Assembly (NCBI GenBank): GCA_035559535.1 | Contig: DATMBG010000021.1 | Location: forward strand, 162,398-226,397 | Direction of reading: 5' to 3' | DNA from: Candidatus Limnocylindrales bacterium | GTDB lineage: Bacteria > Moduliflexota > Moduliflexia > Moduliflexales > JAUQPW01 | DNA: 64,000 nt | Part shown: positions 18,959-28,318 of the stretch, piece after piece | Numbering within the stretch: position 1 is the first letter of the stretch | Layout: the number at the start of each line of letters is the position of its first letter | The notes under the pieces: generated by a model | What the model saw: only the letters and a program-made list of their open reading frames with translations | Database searches by the model: none | Told to the model about the DNA's origin: nothing | Program-made: the position numbers and the translations under genes

Positions 18959-21900
18959 ATGATGGGATTTTTTAAGGCGAATAATTCAGAGAAAAAAGCC
19001 GAGAAATTTATGTTAAAGGGCCAGGACTTATTTAGACGGGGTAAGGAGGAAGAAGCAATCCGAAAATTTGAGCAGGCCGCACTGTTATTGCCCACTTCTC
19101 CCAAACCAAGTTTGTGCCTTGGAAAAGCCCATGCAAAAAGGGGAAATTTCGATCTGGCTCTAAAGCATTATTATAAGGCCCTGTACTTCTGCGATCTTCT
19201 GGAAGAGCCTCACATCCTGTATGAAATCGCACGCATTTATATTCAAATGGGTAAATTTGATCTGGCCGAGGAAAAGTTATTGAAAATCCTGGATCTGAAT
19301 AGCAATTTCGAACCGGCCTGGAGTGGACTCGGTTATGTTTACCAAATCACAGGTCGTCTTTCCAAGGCCATCGAAGCCCAGACTAAGGCTCTAGAATTAA
19401 GAAATCAAGACCTTTCCAATCTCACAGATCTGGCGCAATCTTATGCCCTTCTGGGGGAAAATCAAAAGGCTTCCGAGTTGTTGAGAACCGCCCTACCCCT
19501 TGCAAAAAAATCGGGAAATGCTTACTGGATCGAGAAAATTTCCTTGGGGTTAAAGGAGATGGAATTTCGGGATGGAACCGAGTTAGGGATTAAAGATCGA
19601 CTGTATATCGATCAAGAAATCCTCTGTCTGGGGGGAGATCGGGATGATGGGATTCAAATCCCGATTTATCATAACTATGAACTTCAATATACGGACTTTG
19701 CCCGATTCGTCCAGCGATTTCTGGCCTTTAAAAGGGTCTTCAAATGGAACATTACCTGTACCGCCTTTCAAGATAAAGAGTCTTTACCCCTGGCTACTGC
19801 CCTGGCCTGCTTAATGGAGATTCCGGTTAAAAGTGTCTCCAAGGTACAAAGTTCGGATCGGGTTTTGCTGTGCTATACCCTCTTAAAAGAATTGGATTCC
19901 CTGGCCACGACCCTCTCAAAATTAGGTAAAAAATCCAAAAGTATTATCTCCTTTGCCGCAGCCGTTGTCTTTCCGGTGATCCCAGAAAGACCTCTACCGG
20001 ATATTATCGGTATTCCGGTCAGTGGTGAAGTTTCTTTACCCTGGACGGATCGCCTTCTGAACGGAGAGACAACCACTTCTTCATCGCCGATTCGAGAAAA
20101 TCGTTTTTTCCGCCCGCGCCACGCTTCCCCGGCGACCCAGGAAACCGGCTCTTCAAGTCCCCAAACCGATATCTCTCAAAATATCCTGACCGCTTTATAT
20201 AATATTTTGGAGGATCGAAATTTAGAGGCCCAGATTTCCTACTATTTTTTGAATCATCCCCAGATTCGGGACCATTTAAAAACCCCTTCCCTTCATCGAA
20301 GTCCCTCGGAGATAACCAAAGCCTTAACCCGGGAAATGAATGAGGAAACTATCATTGAGAATCTCTCGTCCCACAATAAAGGGAGGATTCTATCGGTTGT
20401 TGGATGTATGACCGAGCAACATCTCCAATCTCCCAAAGTGATTGAATCCTTAAAGAAGGCTTACCTCGAAAATCAGGACCCCATGGTTCGAAATTTTCTG
20501 GGCAAATTGTTGATGAATGTCCGGGACGATGAGGGATTAGATTACCTGATTAAGATTTTTCTAAATTCTCGGGCCGAAGTCCTTAAAGGGGAAACCCAGC
20601 AGGTTCAGAATTCTGCACTTTCTCTAAGAAGAGCGGCCATTCAGGACATCATTACCAGTAACCACCGAAGAGTGGCCGATGTTATTTATCGGGCTTTGAA
20701 GGATCCAGATGAAGAAATCCGCTATGCGGCTACCCAGGGACTGGATAAGTTAGAGCCTGCACCTAAAACTACCCAACTGGTTCTCCAACTCTTAAAGGAT
20801 AGTCCCCGAATTTGTTGTGCCGCTTTGCAGTACCTGAGTAAAAATGAACGGGAAACTTTACTGGATCACCTTCCTACCCTTTTGCGGCATGAGCAGCCGG
20901 TGGTTGTCTATGAAACTTTGAAGGTCATTAAAGATCTGGGGGCTGAGGTAACCAACCGGTTGTCCTTACTTCCCCATGTGGTCAGACTCCTTTCCCATTC
21001 CGATCTGAACCTCATCCGGGAAGCGGTAGGGGTCCTCGGAGCCATAGGAGATGTAGATTCCGGAAGGTACCTGTTTCCTCTTCTGGAACATGAAAATCCT
21101 GAAGTAAAAAAAGCGGTTATTAACAGTCTGGTAAAAATAAACGGAACGGGAGCAACCCTCTTTCTGTTAGAATGGCTCAAGAAGGAAATCCCGGAAATAA
21201 AAGGTAAAATCATCGAATTATTGGGAGAGGCCGGCTCCGAGGAAGTTACCCAATCGGTTATTGAATGTGTAGAGGAAGATCCCGAAAATTTGGAGCTTCG
21301 GATCGCAGCCATCCGGTATCTTAAAAAGTTCAAGGATCGTAAATCTCTCCCCTTCATTCGGAAAATGTTGAAGAGGGAGAAGGATGAAGATGCCCTGGTT
21401 GACATGATCCAAATCCTGGATGAAATTGGAGAAGAAGAAGATATAGAACTTCTTACTTCTCTGCTGGCTTCCTCTCCCAGGGTTCAGTTTAAGGCCGCAG
21501 GAGTCCTCTACAAGAAAGGAAGAGAAAAATATTTTGAGATCCTGGAAGATGGGATTCGATCTAAAAAGCTCTCCATGAATCTGGAAGCGGTAAAAATCCT
21601 GGGGGAGATCGGAGACAGTCGGAGCCTAGAAAAGCTTTTTGAAGCTTTTAAGAAACGGGATATTCAATTGGATGAACGGATTGTGGAGATCCTTTATAAG
21701 CATAAAGATCAGACCACGCTATTACCCCTTGTTCAAGAATCTACAGAAACAGACCAGGAACCCCAGAAAGTGGATATCGAAGGAATCCTCCGGGTTGCCC
21801 AAGGCGGCACCCTACGAGAAACCTCTTATAAGGCCCTATTAATACTCGAGCAGTTTATTGGAAATAAAGTCATGAAGATCGTAAAAGATTTGCTAAAACC

Positions 21901-22078
21901 CGGGGTGGACTATAAACTTAAATGTAATGCGCTTCAGTTTTTAAGTAAGCATAAAGCAGAGCAGAATCGACGGCTTATAGAACAAATGCTGGAAGATGAA
22001 AATATCTACGTGGTTAATACAGCGCGGAAGTTGCTCATGCAGGGAAATTCGTCTGTTACCCGTTGTGTGGAAAGCTAA
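18959..22078 (+). CDS. Large TPR and HEAT-repeat protein
   Basis: About 1039 residues without signal peptide or membrane segment, so probably a cytoplasmic scaffold. The first 200 residues carry TPR repeats ('GKEEEAIRKFEQAALLLPTS', 'GNFDLALKHYYKALYF', 'GRLSKAIEAQTKALEL'). About 205-370 is an unassigned globular domain ('LATALACLMEIPVKSVSK', 'SIISFAAAVVFPVIPERPLP'). From about 450 to the end there are many HEAT-like repeats ('NPEVKKAVINSLVKINGTGA', 'DEEIRYAATQGLDKL'). ATG at 18959 (or 18962) follows AAGGTGAGG. It lies just upstream of tolQ, so a link to the Tol machine or envelope is possible, but no function is known. Confidence 0.85.
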   Translation: MMGFFKANNSEKKAEKFMLKGQDLFRRGKEEEAIRKFEQAALLLPTSPKPSLCLGKAHAKRGNFDLALKHYYKALYFCDLLEEPHILYEIARIYIQMGKFDLAEEKLLKILDLNSNFEPAWSGLGYVYQITGRLSKAIEAQTKALELRNQDLSNLTDLAQSYALLGENQKASELLRTALPLAKKSGNAYWIEKISLGLKEMEFRDGTELGIKDRLYIDQEILCLGGDRDDGIQIPIYHNYELQYTDFARFVQRFLAFKRVFKWNITCTAFQDKESLPLATALACLMEIPVKSVSKVQSSDRVLLCYTLLKELDSLATTLSKLGKKSKSIISFAAAVVFPVIPERPLPDIIGIPVSGEVSLPWTDRLLNGETTTSSSPIRENRFFRPRHASPATQETGSSSPQTDISQNILTALYNILEDRNLEAQISYYFLNHPQIRDHLKTPSLHRSPSEITKALTREMNEETIIENLSSHNKGRILSVVGCMTEQHLQSPKVIESLKKAYLENQDPMVRNFLGKLLMNVRDDEGLDYLIKIFLNSRAEVLKGETQQVQNSALSLRRAAIQDIITSNHRRVADVIYRALKDPDEEIRYAATQGLDKLEPAPKTTQLVLQLLKDSPRICCAALQYLSKNERETLLDHLPTLLRHEQPVVVYETLKVIKDLGAEVTNRLSLLPHVVRLLSHSDLNLIREAVGVLGAIGDVDSGRYLFPLLEHENPEVKKAVINSLVKINGTGATLFLLEWLKKEIPEIKGKIIELLGEAGSEEVTQSVIECVEEDPENLELRIAAIRYLKKFKDRKSLPFIRKMLKREKDEDALVDMIQILDEIGEEEDIELLTSLLASSPRVQFKAAGVLYKKGREKYFEILEDGIRSKKLSMNLEAVKILGEIGDSRSLEKLFEAFKKRDIQLDERIVEILYKHKDQTTLLPLVQESTETDQEPQKVDIEGILRVAQGGTLRETSYKALLILEQFIGNKVMKIVKDLLKPGVDYKLKCNALQFLSKHKAEQNRRLIEQMLEDENIYVVNTARKLLMQGNSSVTRCVES

Positions 22079-22150
22079 CCCCCAAGCCCATGGTTTTGAT
22101 TTTAAAGTAACCAACAAGGAACAACGGGCAGCAGACAACAGGTAAAACCG

Positions 22151-22867
22151 ATGTTACAGACTTTCCAAACCCTTGATATCGTCGAAATGATTCAGCAGGC
22201 GGGCATCGTAGCCAAGATGGTCCTGCTACTTCTGGTTCTCATCTCTATTTTTTCCTGGGCTATTATTCTTCTTAAATTCAAGATCCTGACCACATCCCAA
22301 CGAGAATCCCGGAAGTTTTTATCTATTTATGAAGAAAATAAGGATTTTGCCGACCTTTACTCCAGTTGCAATATGTTACGGAAAGGCTCCCTGGTTAAGT
22401 TATTTAAGGCAGCTTATCTGGAACTCCAGCAAATAAGAAAGGATATTCTCTCTAAGAAAATAGCCGGAGACCTTAACCTGAAGAGCGATGTGGCCGACTG
22501 GATAGAAGATCTTAGCGATCTTCTTCAGCGGGTTCTGCTGACCGAAACGGCTTCTCTGGAAAGATATCTGGTATTTTTGGCTACCATAAGTACCTCCGCC
22601 CCTTTAATCGGATTGTTCGGTACGGTTTGGGGCGTTATGAATGCTTTCCGCAGCATTGGAGGTCAGGGATTTGCCAGCATTGGAGCGGTAGCCCCCGGTA
22701 TTGCAGAGGCTCTGGTAACCACCGTTGCAGGACTGGCTACGGCCATTCCGGCTGCCATCTTTTACAATTATTTTATTAATAAAGTGCGACTTTATTCTCT
22801 GGAAATGGAGGCATTTTCCTCTGAGTTGACCAGCGTTATTAAGCGAGAACTGAAGGGAATGAAATAA
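22151..22867 (+). CDS. tolQ: TolQ/ExbB-family proton channel subunit
   Basis: 238-residue inner-membrane protein of the MotA/TolQ/ExbB family. Hydrophobic segments lie near 17-40, 135-155 and 170-195. The conserved channel region reads 'APLIGLFGTVWGVMNAFRSI', and a later helix reads 'GIAEALVTTVAGLATAIPAA'. With TolR it uses the proton gradient to drive TolA/TonB. It is followed 4 nt later by the ExbD/TolR gene and then by tonB/tolA and tolB, so the Tol assignment is favoured over ExbB. Confidence 0.94.
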   Translation: MLQTFQTLDIVEMIQQAGIVAKMVLLLLVLISIFSWAIILLKFKILTTSQRESRKFLSIYEENKDFADLYSSCNMLRKGSLVKLFKAAYLELQQIRKDILSKKIAGDLNLKSDVADWIEDLSDLLQRVLLTETASLERYLVFLATISTSAPLIGLFGTVWGVMNAFRSIGGQGFASIGAVAPGIAEALVTTVAGLATAIPAAIFYNYFINKVRLYSLEMEAFSSELTSVIKRELKGMK

Positions 22868-22871
22868 CCCT

Positions 22872-23303
22872 ATGCAAAGAAAAGAGCATCACACCCTGGC
22901 CGAAGTTAATATCATCCCTCTGGTCGATGTGGTTTTTGTTTTACTCATTATTTTTATGGTTACAGCCCCCATGATGCATCGGGGTATCGATGTGCAATTA
23001 CCCCAGGCGGGGGTAGGGGCCATGGGGCCCGAGGAAAAACTGATTATCACCATCACCGGGGATCGGCAGGTTTATCTCAATGACCGCCCGGTTTCCCTAG
23101 AAGATCTTCGCGATTTGCTTCAAAATCTAAACTTATCGAAACCCGAAGAGACTGTCTACATCCGTTCGGATCAGTCGGTGCCTTACGGTTTCGTCGTCAG
23201 TACCATCGCGAAGATTAAGGAAGCGGGAATTCAAAAGATAGGCCTGGTAACCAGTCCGGTAACCTCGGAGAAGAAAACAGAAACCGTTAATAAAAAGCGA
23301 TGA
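22872..23303 (+). CDS. tolR: TolR/ExbD-family protein
   Basis: 143 residues with a short cytoplasmic N-terminus, one membrane helix ('VVFVLLIIFMVTAPMMH') and a periplasmic domain ending in 'VVSTIAKIKEAGIQKIGLVT'. Asp19 in 'IIPLVDVVFVLL' is the conserved proton-path residue. It forms the stator-rotor unit with TolQ. It overlaps the next gene by 4 nt (ATGA). Confidence 0.94.
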   Translation: MQRKEHHTLAEVNIIPLVDVVFVLLIIFMVTAPMMHRGIDVQLPQAGVGAMGPEEKLIITITGDRQVYLNDRPVSLEDLRDLLQNLNLSKPEETVYIRSDQSVPYGFVVSTIAKIKEAGIQKIGLVTSPVTSEKKTETVNKKR

Positions 23304-24544
23304 AGACTCAAGATAAGGGATATAAAGGCCCAGAGATACAAAAGCGCGGAGAGGACCCAGAGATCCGAAGACCCGGGGCCGAAGAAAAAATCTCCGGGTC
23401 CCCAAAGCTTGGAGTCTCCGTGTTACAGGATGTGGTATCTCCACATCCCCAGGCTCCCTCCTCTCAAATATGGAGCATGATCGGGGTCTCTCTTCTGCTT
23501 CATATCCTCTTTGTAGGGATTGTCCTCTTTGCTGCTACCTACCTCCTTAAACAGCAGGGAGTGATTTTCTCAGGGCAAGCCATCACAGTAGGGTTGGTTT
23601 CCGATTCGGATCTGGGAGGTCTTCCTTTAGGAGAATCCCTGACAGGCTCTAAACCGGGCCCGGCTAAATCAAGTTTTGAAGATATTCCGAAACCTGAAGT
23701 CAAAAAGGCTTCCACAGAAACCCCGCAAATAGAGGTTAAAGAACCCATCACACCTCCTGTGGAAAAAAAAGATACACCTGAGAAAAAGGACGAAGTCCTT
23801 CCAACCGGCAAGGAAGCAAAGGTAAAAAAGGATGATCCCAAAACCTCATTTCGAGAGGTCAAGGATATTCCAAAGGTAAAAGACGAACCATCGGCCATTG
23901 CCGAGAAGCAATTTTCTAAACCCCCCAAGAAAACGGAAAAGGCCCCGGCCAGGGTTACAAATCGTGAGGAACGGTCTGCGGTGAGCCCTGTGGAACCACG
24001 CTCGTTTTCCGTTGAGGAAATCAGGGAAAAGCGCTTAAAGCAAATGGCAGAAGTTCTCCCCGAGAAACGACCTCCGCCCATTCCTACCCGAGAGCCAACT
24101 CCGAATCCTCCAGAAGCTCTGCCTCCGACCTCTCAACCGGAAGATAACCCTTCCCTGCGGGGTCAGAGAGTGGAATCCTCAGATGGAAAGATGGGAGGAA
24201 GTTCGGGATCGGCCTCCCTGGAATTAGGAGGAGATTTCCAGCAGGGTTCTCGGGCCCTGGTGAGTTACATGGAATCGGTTACCAATATCATCAGCAATCG
24301 CTGGCTCCCTACCAGTGGAAAGGGTCGGGGAATTATTCAATTTACCATTTTTAAAAGCGGAGAGATCTCCGATCTTCATATTTTAAAATCCTCTGGAGAC
24401 AAAAACCTGGACGAATCCATTTTAAGGGCGGTAGAAGACTCTAATCCTCTTCCCGAATTCCCACCGGAATTACAACAGGAATTGGATCGCCTGAATGATT
24501 CATTCATACGAGTAAAATTTCATTTCGGACGCAGAGTGTCCTGA
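23300..24544 (+). CDS. TolA/TonB-type energy-transducing protein
   Basis: 414 residues with a bitopic design: a cytoplasmic N-terminus of about 55 residues, one helix 'GVSLLLHILFVGIVLFAATY', then a long Lys/Pro/Glu-rich periplasmic spacer, and a C-terminal TonB/TolA domain ('TNIISNRWLPTSGKGRG', 'QFTIFKSGEISDLHILKSSG', 'NLDESILRAVEDSNPLPEFP'). It would carry force from TolQR to the outer membrane. The spacer is rich in simple Pro/Lys sequence, so length variation is expected. Its place between tolR and tolB argues for a TolA role although the C-terminus scores as TonB-like. Confidence 0.87.
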   Translation: MKTQDKGYKGPEIQKRGEDPEIRRPGAEEKISGSPKLGVSVLQDVVSPHPQAPSSQIWSMIGVSLLLHILFVGIVLFAATYLLKQQGVIFSGQAITVGLVSDSDLGGLPLGESLTGSKPGPAKSSFEDIPKPEVKKASTETPQIEVKEPITPPVEKKDTPEKKDEVLPTGKEAKVKKDDPKTSFREVKDIPKVKDEPSAIAEKQFSKPPKKTEKAPARVTNREERSAVSPVEPRSFSVEEIREKRLKQMAEVLPEKRPPPIPTREPTPNPPEALPPTSQPEDNPSLRGQRVESSDGKMGGSSGSASLELGGDFQQGSRALVSYMESVTNIISNRWLPTSGKGRGIIQFTIFKSGEISDLHILKSSGDKNLDESILRAVEDSNPLPEFPPELQQELDRLNDSFIRVKFHFGRRVS

Positions 24545-24624
24545 GCCTGGAGGATAAGAATAGAAGATCGAGGATAGAAAGTCTGTTTCTTCCTCGATCT
24601 TCAATTTTTAATCCTCAATCCTTC

Positions 24625-25956
24625 ATGCGTAACTGGAGTAAGTACAGTATTGTTTTTGGCCTCCTCTGCATAGGGGGAATCTTTGGATTTTCATCTCCAG
24701 TACTCGCTCTGGAGTACGAGACTGGTTCCGATATCATAGGAACTAAAAAAATCAAGATCGCCATAGCCCCTATGATATCCTCCCCGAACTCCCAGGCTTC
24801 GGTAGAGGGGCTTTCAGAGGATTTAACGAAGATCCTACGAAACGATTTGGAGATATCCGGATTTTTTGATACGCTGAAAGATAAAACTTCCCTTATTGCC
24901 CAGTTAGATCAATCTGAAAGGGGAACAGAGAATATCAACTTTGATCAATGGCGATCTCAAACCGAAGCCCAGGCCCTGGTCAAGTGTATCCATACCCTTC
25001 AACCGGGTAAACTTTCCCTGGAATGCCGGGTTTACGATACCCAGAAAGCCGCACAAATTTTAGGAAAGGCCTATGAGAGTGATCCTAAACAGACGCGTAA
25101 AGTCATCCATCGATTTGCCGATGAAATCATCTTAAAGTTCACAGGGGAACGCGGCGTCTCGGATACCAGTCTGGCTTTTGTTTCCACACGAAGTAAAAAC
25201 CGGGAGATTTATCGGATCGATTTTGATGGAGAGAACCTCCAACGCCTGACCAACGATCGTTCCATTGTGCTTTCCCCTAGCTGGTCACCGGATGGACGTG
25301 AAATTCTTTATACCAGTTATCGGAATAATAACCCGGATCTTTTCGTTATCAGTGCCAACGGCGGAGAGCCTAAACCCATATCGATACAACCAGGGCTTAA
25401 TCTGGGTGGAAAATGGTCTCCCGACGGAAAACAAATTGCCTTAACCCTTTCAAAGGATGGAAATTCAGAGATTTATGTGATGGATTTGAGTACCCGTAAT
25501 TATCGGAGACTTACCAAAAATCGCTGGAACGATGTCTCACCGTGCTGGTCACCCGATGGAAAACAAATAGCCTTTACCAGCGATGAGTCTGGAACACCTC
25601 AAATTTATGTCATGAATAGCGATGGATCTAATATCCGAAGGCTCAGTTTTATAGGTAACTACAGTGTCTCACCCTCCTGGTCTCCCCGGGGAGATCGAAT
25701 CGCTTTTGCTGCCAGAAAGAATGGAAAATTTGATATTTACACCATCAGCGTAGATGGAAAGAGTCCTCCGCAACAACTAACCTTTGATGCAGGTAATAAT
25801 GAGGATCCGGTCTGGTCCCGAGATGGCCGATATATTGCGTTCCATTCAGACCGGGATGGGGTGAGCGGTATCTATGTCATGAACCAGGATGGCACGAATC
25901 AGCGAAGGGTGACCGATCTCCAGGGGAACGATATGTCTCCGACCTGGTCACCTTAA
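24625..25956 (+). CDS. tolB: Tol-system periplasmic beta-propeller TolB
   Basis: 443 residues. A signal peptide of about 29 residues ('FGLLCIGGIFGFSSPVLA') is followed by the N-terminal TolB domain ('KKIKIAIAPMISS', 'DLEISGFFDTL') and then a six-bladed propeller with PD40-type repeats: 'LSPSWSPDGREILYTSYR', 'LGGKWSPDGKQIALTLS', 'VSPCWSPDGKQIAFTSDE', and so on to 'MSPTWSP' at the stop. TolB links Pal, Lpp and TolA in the periplasm. The gap before it (24545-24624) holds an imperfect purine/pyrimidine inverted repeat. Confidence 0.95.
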   Translation: MRNWSKYSIVFGLLCIGGIFGFSSPVLALEYETGSDIIGTKKIKIAIAPMISSPNSQASVEGLSEDLTKILRNDLEISGFFDTLKDKTSLIAQLDQSERGTENINFDQWRSQTEAQALVKCIHTLQPGKLSLECRVYDTQKAAQILGKAYESDPKQTRKVIHRFADEIILKFTGERGVSDTSLAFVSTRSKNREIYRIDFDGENLQRLTNDRSIVLSPSWSPDGREILYTSYRNNNPDLFVISANGGEPKPISIQPGLNLGGKWSPDGKQIALTLSKDGNSEIYVMDLSTRNYRRLTKNRWNDVSPCWSPDGKQIAFTSDESGTPQIYVMNSDGSNIRRLSFIGNYSVSPSWSPRGDRIAFAARKNGKFDIYTISVDGKSPPQQLTFDAGNNEDPVWSRDGRYIAFHSDRDGVSGIYVMNQDGTNQRRVTDLQGNDMSPTWSP

Positions 25957-26065
25957 AAGGAGGAAAAGAACAGAAGAAATGGAAGATGGAGAGAATAGGA
26001 GAATGGCAAGAGGAATCTCAGCCCCTCCCATTCTTCTATTCTCCCTTTCTCTCACCCTTTAAACT

Positions 26066-27031
26066 ATGGGCGTGCAAGATCCTTTATCCAAAGTGATTCC
26101 CTGGCTGTGCTTAGCTATCTTACCCTGGGTTCTCACAGGCTGTGGAGGAGCTGCGGCAAAACCCGATGATCCTCTGGTTCAACTTCAACAGCAGATTGCG
26201 GCTTTGCGAAACGATATAAATCAAGATCGTAAAGCAGAAACTGAACGTATGGCCATTGTAGAAAAAAATCGAGCGGATTATCTGGCCGATAGTGAAGAAA
26301 TGAAATCCAAACTTCAAGCCATTGACTCTAAGCTCAATGAATATAATGAACGGATGAATCAACTGGCTGAAAAGCTTGACAATCTGCAAACAAAGTTTAA
26401 TGAGGAATTGGAAAACAGGCAGATGGGAAGAATTCCGACCCCGGGCTATACTCCCCCGACTACAACTAACCCGCAGTCTTCTACTACCGGAACGAGTCCG
26501 GTTACCAATAGCGGTGAAGCAGCCTCTTCCGTAAATCCAATGGGTAATCCCTCCCATGTTAATCCAACACCCCCTACCGGTCAAACGGGTTCATTGCCCC
26601 AGCTACCTTCTGTACCGCCTTCACCAGCAGTTGGGGGGAAATCAGAGGATTTAACCTCTCCAGAACGGCTCTATCAGACCGCTCAAAATGAATACAATCA
26701 GGGTAATTACGATGTGGCCATCGCCGGCTTTCAGAAATATCTGGAGCTCTATCCCAATGCAGAACTGGCCGATCTTGCTCAATACCAAATTGCAGAGGCA
26801 TTCTTCAATCTCAAAGCCTATGAAACGGCCCTTAAAGAATACGATAAGCTTATTAACCTTTATCCTAAAAGTAAGAGATTACCCTGGGCCTATTATAACA
26901 AAGCACAGGCCTTCCTGAAATTGGGCAGGCAACTGGAGGCCACTTCCCATCTACGCTATATCTTGACCCAGTTTCCCAATTCAGAAGTCGCAGAGAAAGC
27001 CAGAGAAGATCTGGCCAGGCTGGGTGGATAA
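26066..27031 (+). CDS. cpoB: Tol-associated TPR protein CpoB/YbgF (predicted lipoprotein)
   Basis: 321 residues. The leader 'LCLAILPWVLTGCGG' has a lipobox-like 'LTGC', so it may be lipidated, unlike the soluble E. coli protein. A coiled coil spans about 38-120, then a low-complexity Thr/Pro/Ser/Gly linker, then a C-terminal TPR domain ('YDVAIAGFQKYLELYPNAEL', 'AYYNKAQAFLKLGRQLEATS'). CpoB/YbgF binds TolA and coordinates peptidoglycan synthesis with outer-membrane constriction. The pal gene that normally lies between tolB and this gene is absent. Confidence 0.88.
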   Translation: MGVQDPLSKVIPWLCLAILPWVLTGCGGAAAKPDDPLVQLQQQIAALRNDINQDRKAETERMAIVEKNRADYLADSEEMKSKLQAIDSKLNEYNERMNQLAEKLDNLQTKFNEELENRQMGRIPTPGYTPPTTTNPQSSTTGTSPVTNSGEAASSVNPMGNPSHVNPTPPTGQTGSLPQLPSVPPSPAVGGKSEDLTSPERLYQTAQNEYNQGNYDVAIAGFQKYLELYPNAELADLAQYQIAEAFFNLKAYETALKEYDKLINLYPKSKRLPWAYYNKAQAFLKLGRQLEATSHLRYILTQFPNSEVAEKAREDLARLGG

Positions 27032-27044
27032 AGTTAAAAGAGAA

Positions 27045-28175
27045 ATGAAAAAAACTCCCCTAAATCAGATTCATAAAGCTCTCGGAGCTAAAATGATCGA
27101 TTTTGCAGGATGGGAGATGCCGGTCCAATACACCGGAATCATCGAGGAACATCTCACAACCCGCACGAAGGCCGGACTTTTCGATATCAGCCATATGGGC
27201 GAAATCCTGTTTAAAGGCCCTGGAGCTCTACAGGCCGTTCAGTACCTCACGACGAATCAGGCGGCAAAACTGGTACCAGGCCAGGTTCAATACTCGGCCT
27301 TGCTTTATCCCACAGGAACCTTTGTTGACGATATCACCGTGTATAAATTTAGTGAAGAGCAATTCATGTTCTGTGTGAATGCGGCCAACACAGATAAAGA
27401 TTACGCCTGGATTCAGGAAATTATCTCCCCGAAAAAGCCGGGTTTTGCTCCCGTACAGATTAAAAATATCAGTGATGAGATAGCTCTTCTGGCTTTACAG
27501 GGACCGAAGGCTGCCGAGATTTTACAAAAACTTACAGAAATCGATCTCTCCACCCTTAAATCCTTTCGTTTTATGGAAGGAACGGTGGGAGGGATTAAAA
27601 CCTGGATATCCCGAACCGGCTATACCGGTGAAGATGGATTCGAACTTTATATCCCTTCCGAAGAAGCCAATCCAGAAGACCATCAAGAAAAGGTTATTGA
27701 AGTCTGGAATAAGCTTCTCGAAGTGGGACAGGAGTACGGATTAAAACCGGTTGGTTTGGGGGCCCGGGATACCTTAAGGTTAGAGGCCAGATTGGTTTTA
27801 TATGGAAACGATATAACCGATCAAACGACCCCCTTAGAAGCAGATCTGGAATGGATTGTAAAATATGATAAAGGAGACTTCATCGGGCGGGAAGCTCTCC
27901 TTAAACAAAAGGAACAGGGGATTCAGAAAAAATTAGTTGGATTTGAAATGATCGAAAGAGGAATTGCCCGACCTCACTATAAAATTCTGAAAAGCCAGGA
28001 ACCCATTGGAGAAGTTACCAGCGGAACCTATGCGCCTTATCTGGATAAAAATATAGGACTTGGCTATGTAAAAATAGAATACAGTGAGATCGGCACCGAG
28101 CTGGATATTCTTATCCGGGATAAAAAGGTTAAAGCTAAGATTGTTCCCACGCCGTTCTATAAAAGAAAAAAATAG
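27045..28175 (+). CDS. gcvT: Glycine cleavage system T protein (aminomethyltransferase)
   Basis: 376 residues. It transfers the methylene group from the lipoyl-bound aminomethyl intermediate on GcvH to tetrahydrofolate and releases ammonia. Family marks: 'KMIDFAGWEMPVQY' at the start, 'GLFDISHMGE', 'RTGYTGEDGFELY', 'GLGARDTLRLEA', and the C-terminal 'IGLGYVKIEY'. ATG at 27045 is chosen because it has a purine-rich leader and gives the usual N-terminus; a GTG at 27024 would overlap cpoB. It starts a gcvT-gcvPA-gcvPB run. No glycine riboswitch is seen, since the gene follows cpoB with almost no spacer. Confidence 0.97.
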   Translation: MKKTPLNQIHKALGAKMIDFAGWEMPVQYTGIIEEHLTTRTKAGLFDISHMGEILFKGPGALQAVQYLTTNQAAKLVPGQVQYSALLYPTGTFVDDITVYKFSEEQFMFCVNAANTDKDYAWIQEIISPKKPGFAPVQIKNISDEIALLALQGPKAAEILQKLTEIDLSTLKSFRFMEGTVGGIKTWISRTGYTGEDGFELYIPSEEANPEDHQEKVIEVWNKLLEVGQEYGLKPVGLGARDTLRLEARLVLYGNDITDQTTPLEADLEWIVKYDKGDFIGREALLKQKEQGIQKKLVGFEMIERGIARPHYKILKSQEPIGEVTSGTYAPYLDKNIGLGYVKIEYSEIGTELDILIRDKKVKAKIVPTPFYKRKK

Positions 28176-28192
28176 TATGGGAGTGGGAGTGT

Positions 28193-28220
28193 GTAGGGGC
28201 GATCGGCCGATCGCCCCTAC
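28193..28220. repeat. Palindrome family B, copy 3
   Basis: Perfect 28-nt palindrome GTAGGGGCGATCGG/CCGATCGCCCCTAC between gcvT and gcvPA. Confidence 0.9.
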
Positions 28221-28221
28221 T

Positions 28222-28318
28222 GGAGTATGGGGGTATGGGAGTGTGGGAGTGGGAAAGAATATACTTCCATACCCCCCTACTTCCATACCCCCACACCCCC
28301 ACACCTCCATACCCCAGG
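28222..28318. repeat. Low-complexity inverted repeat upstream of gcvPA
   Basis: GTATGGGGGTATGGGAGTGT-type sequence is followed by its approximate complement (ATACCCCC and CCCCACAC repeats), forming an imperfect hairpin right up to the gcvPA start. It may hide or replace the ribosome site. Similar GTATGGGAG text lies just upstream of 28193 and inside gcvPB. Confidence 0.6.

Noticed and set aside
25957-26065. A hidden pal gene between tolB and cpoB
   Set aside because: The gap is only 109 nt of hairpin sequence.
27000-27045. Glycine riboswitch before gcvT
   Set aside because: gcvT follows cpoB with almost no spacer, leaving no room for an aptamer.
28235-28318. N-terminal extension of gcvPA
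   Set aside because: It is wholly encoded by low-complexity repeat, and the family N-terminus starts at 28319.
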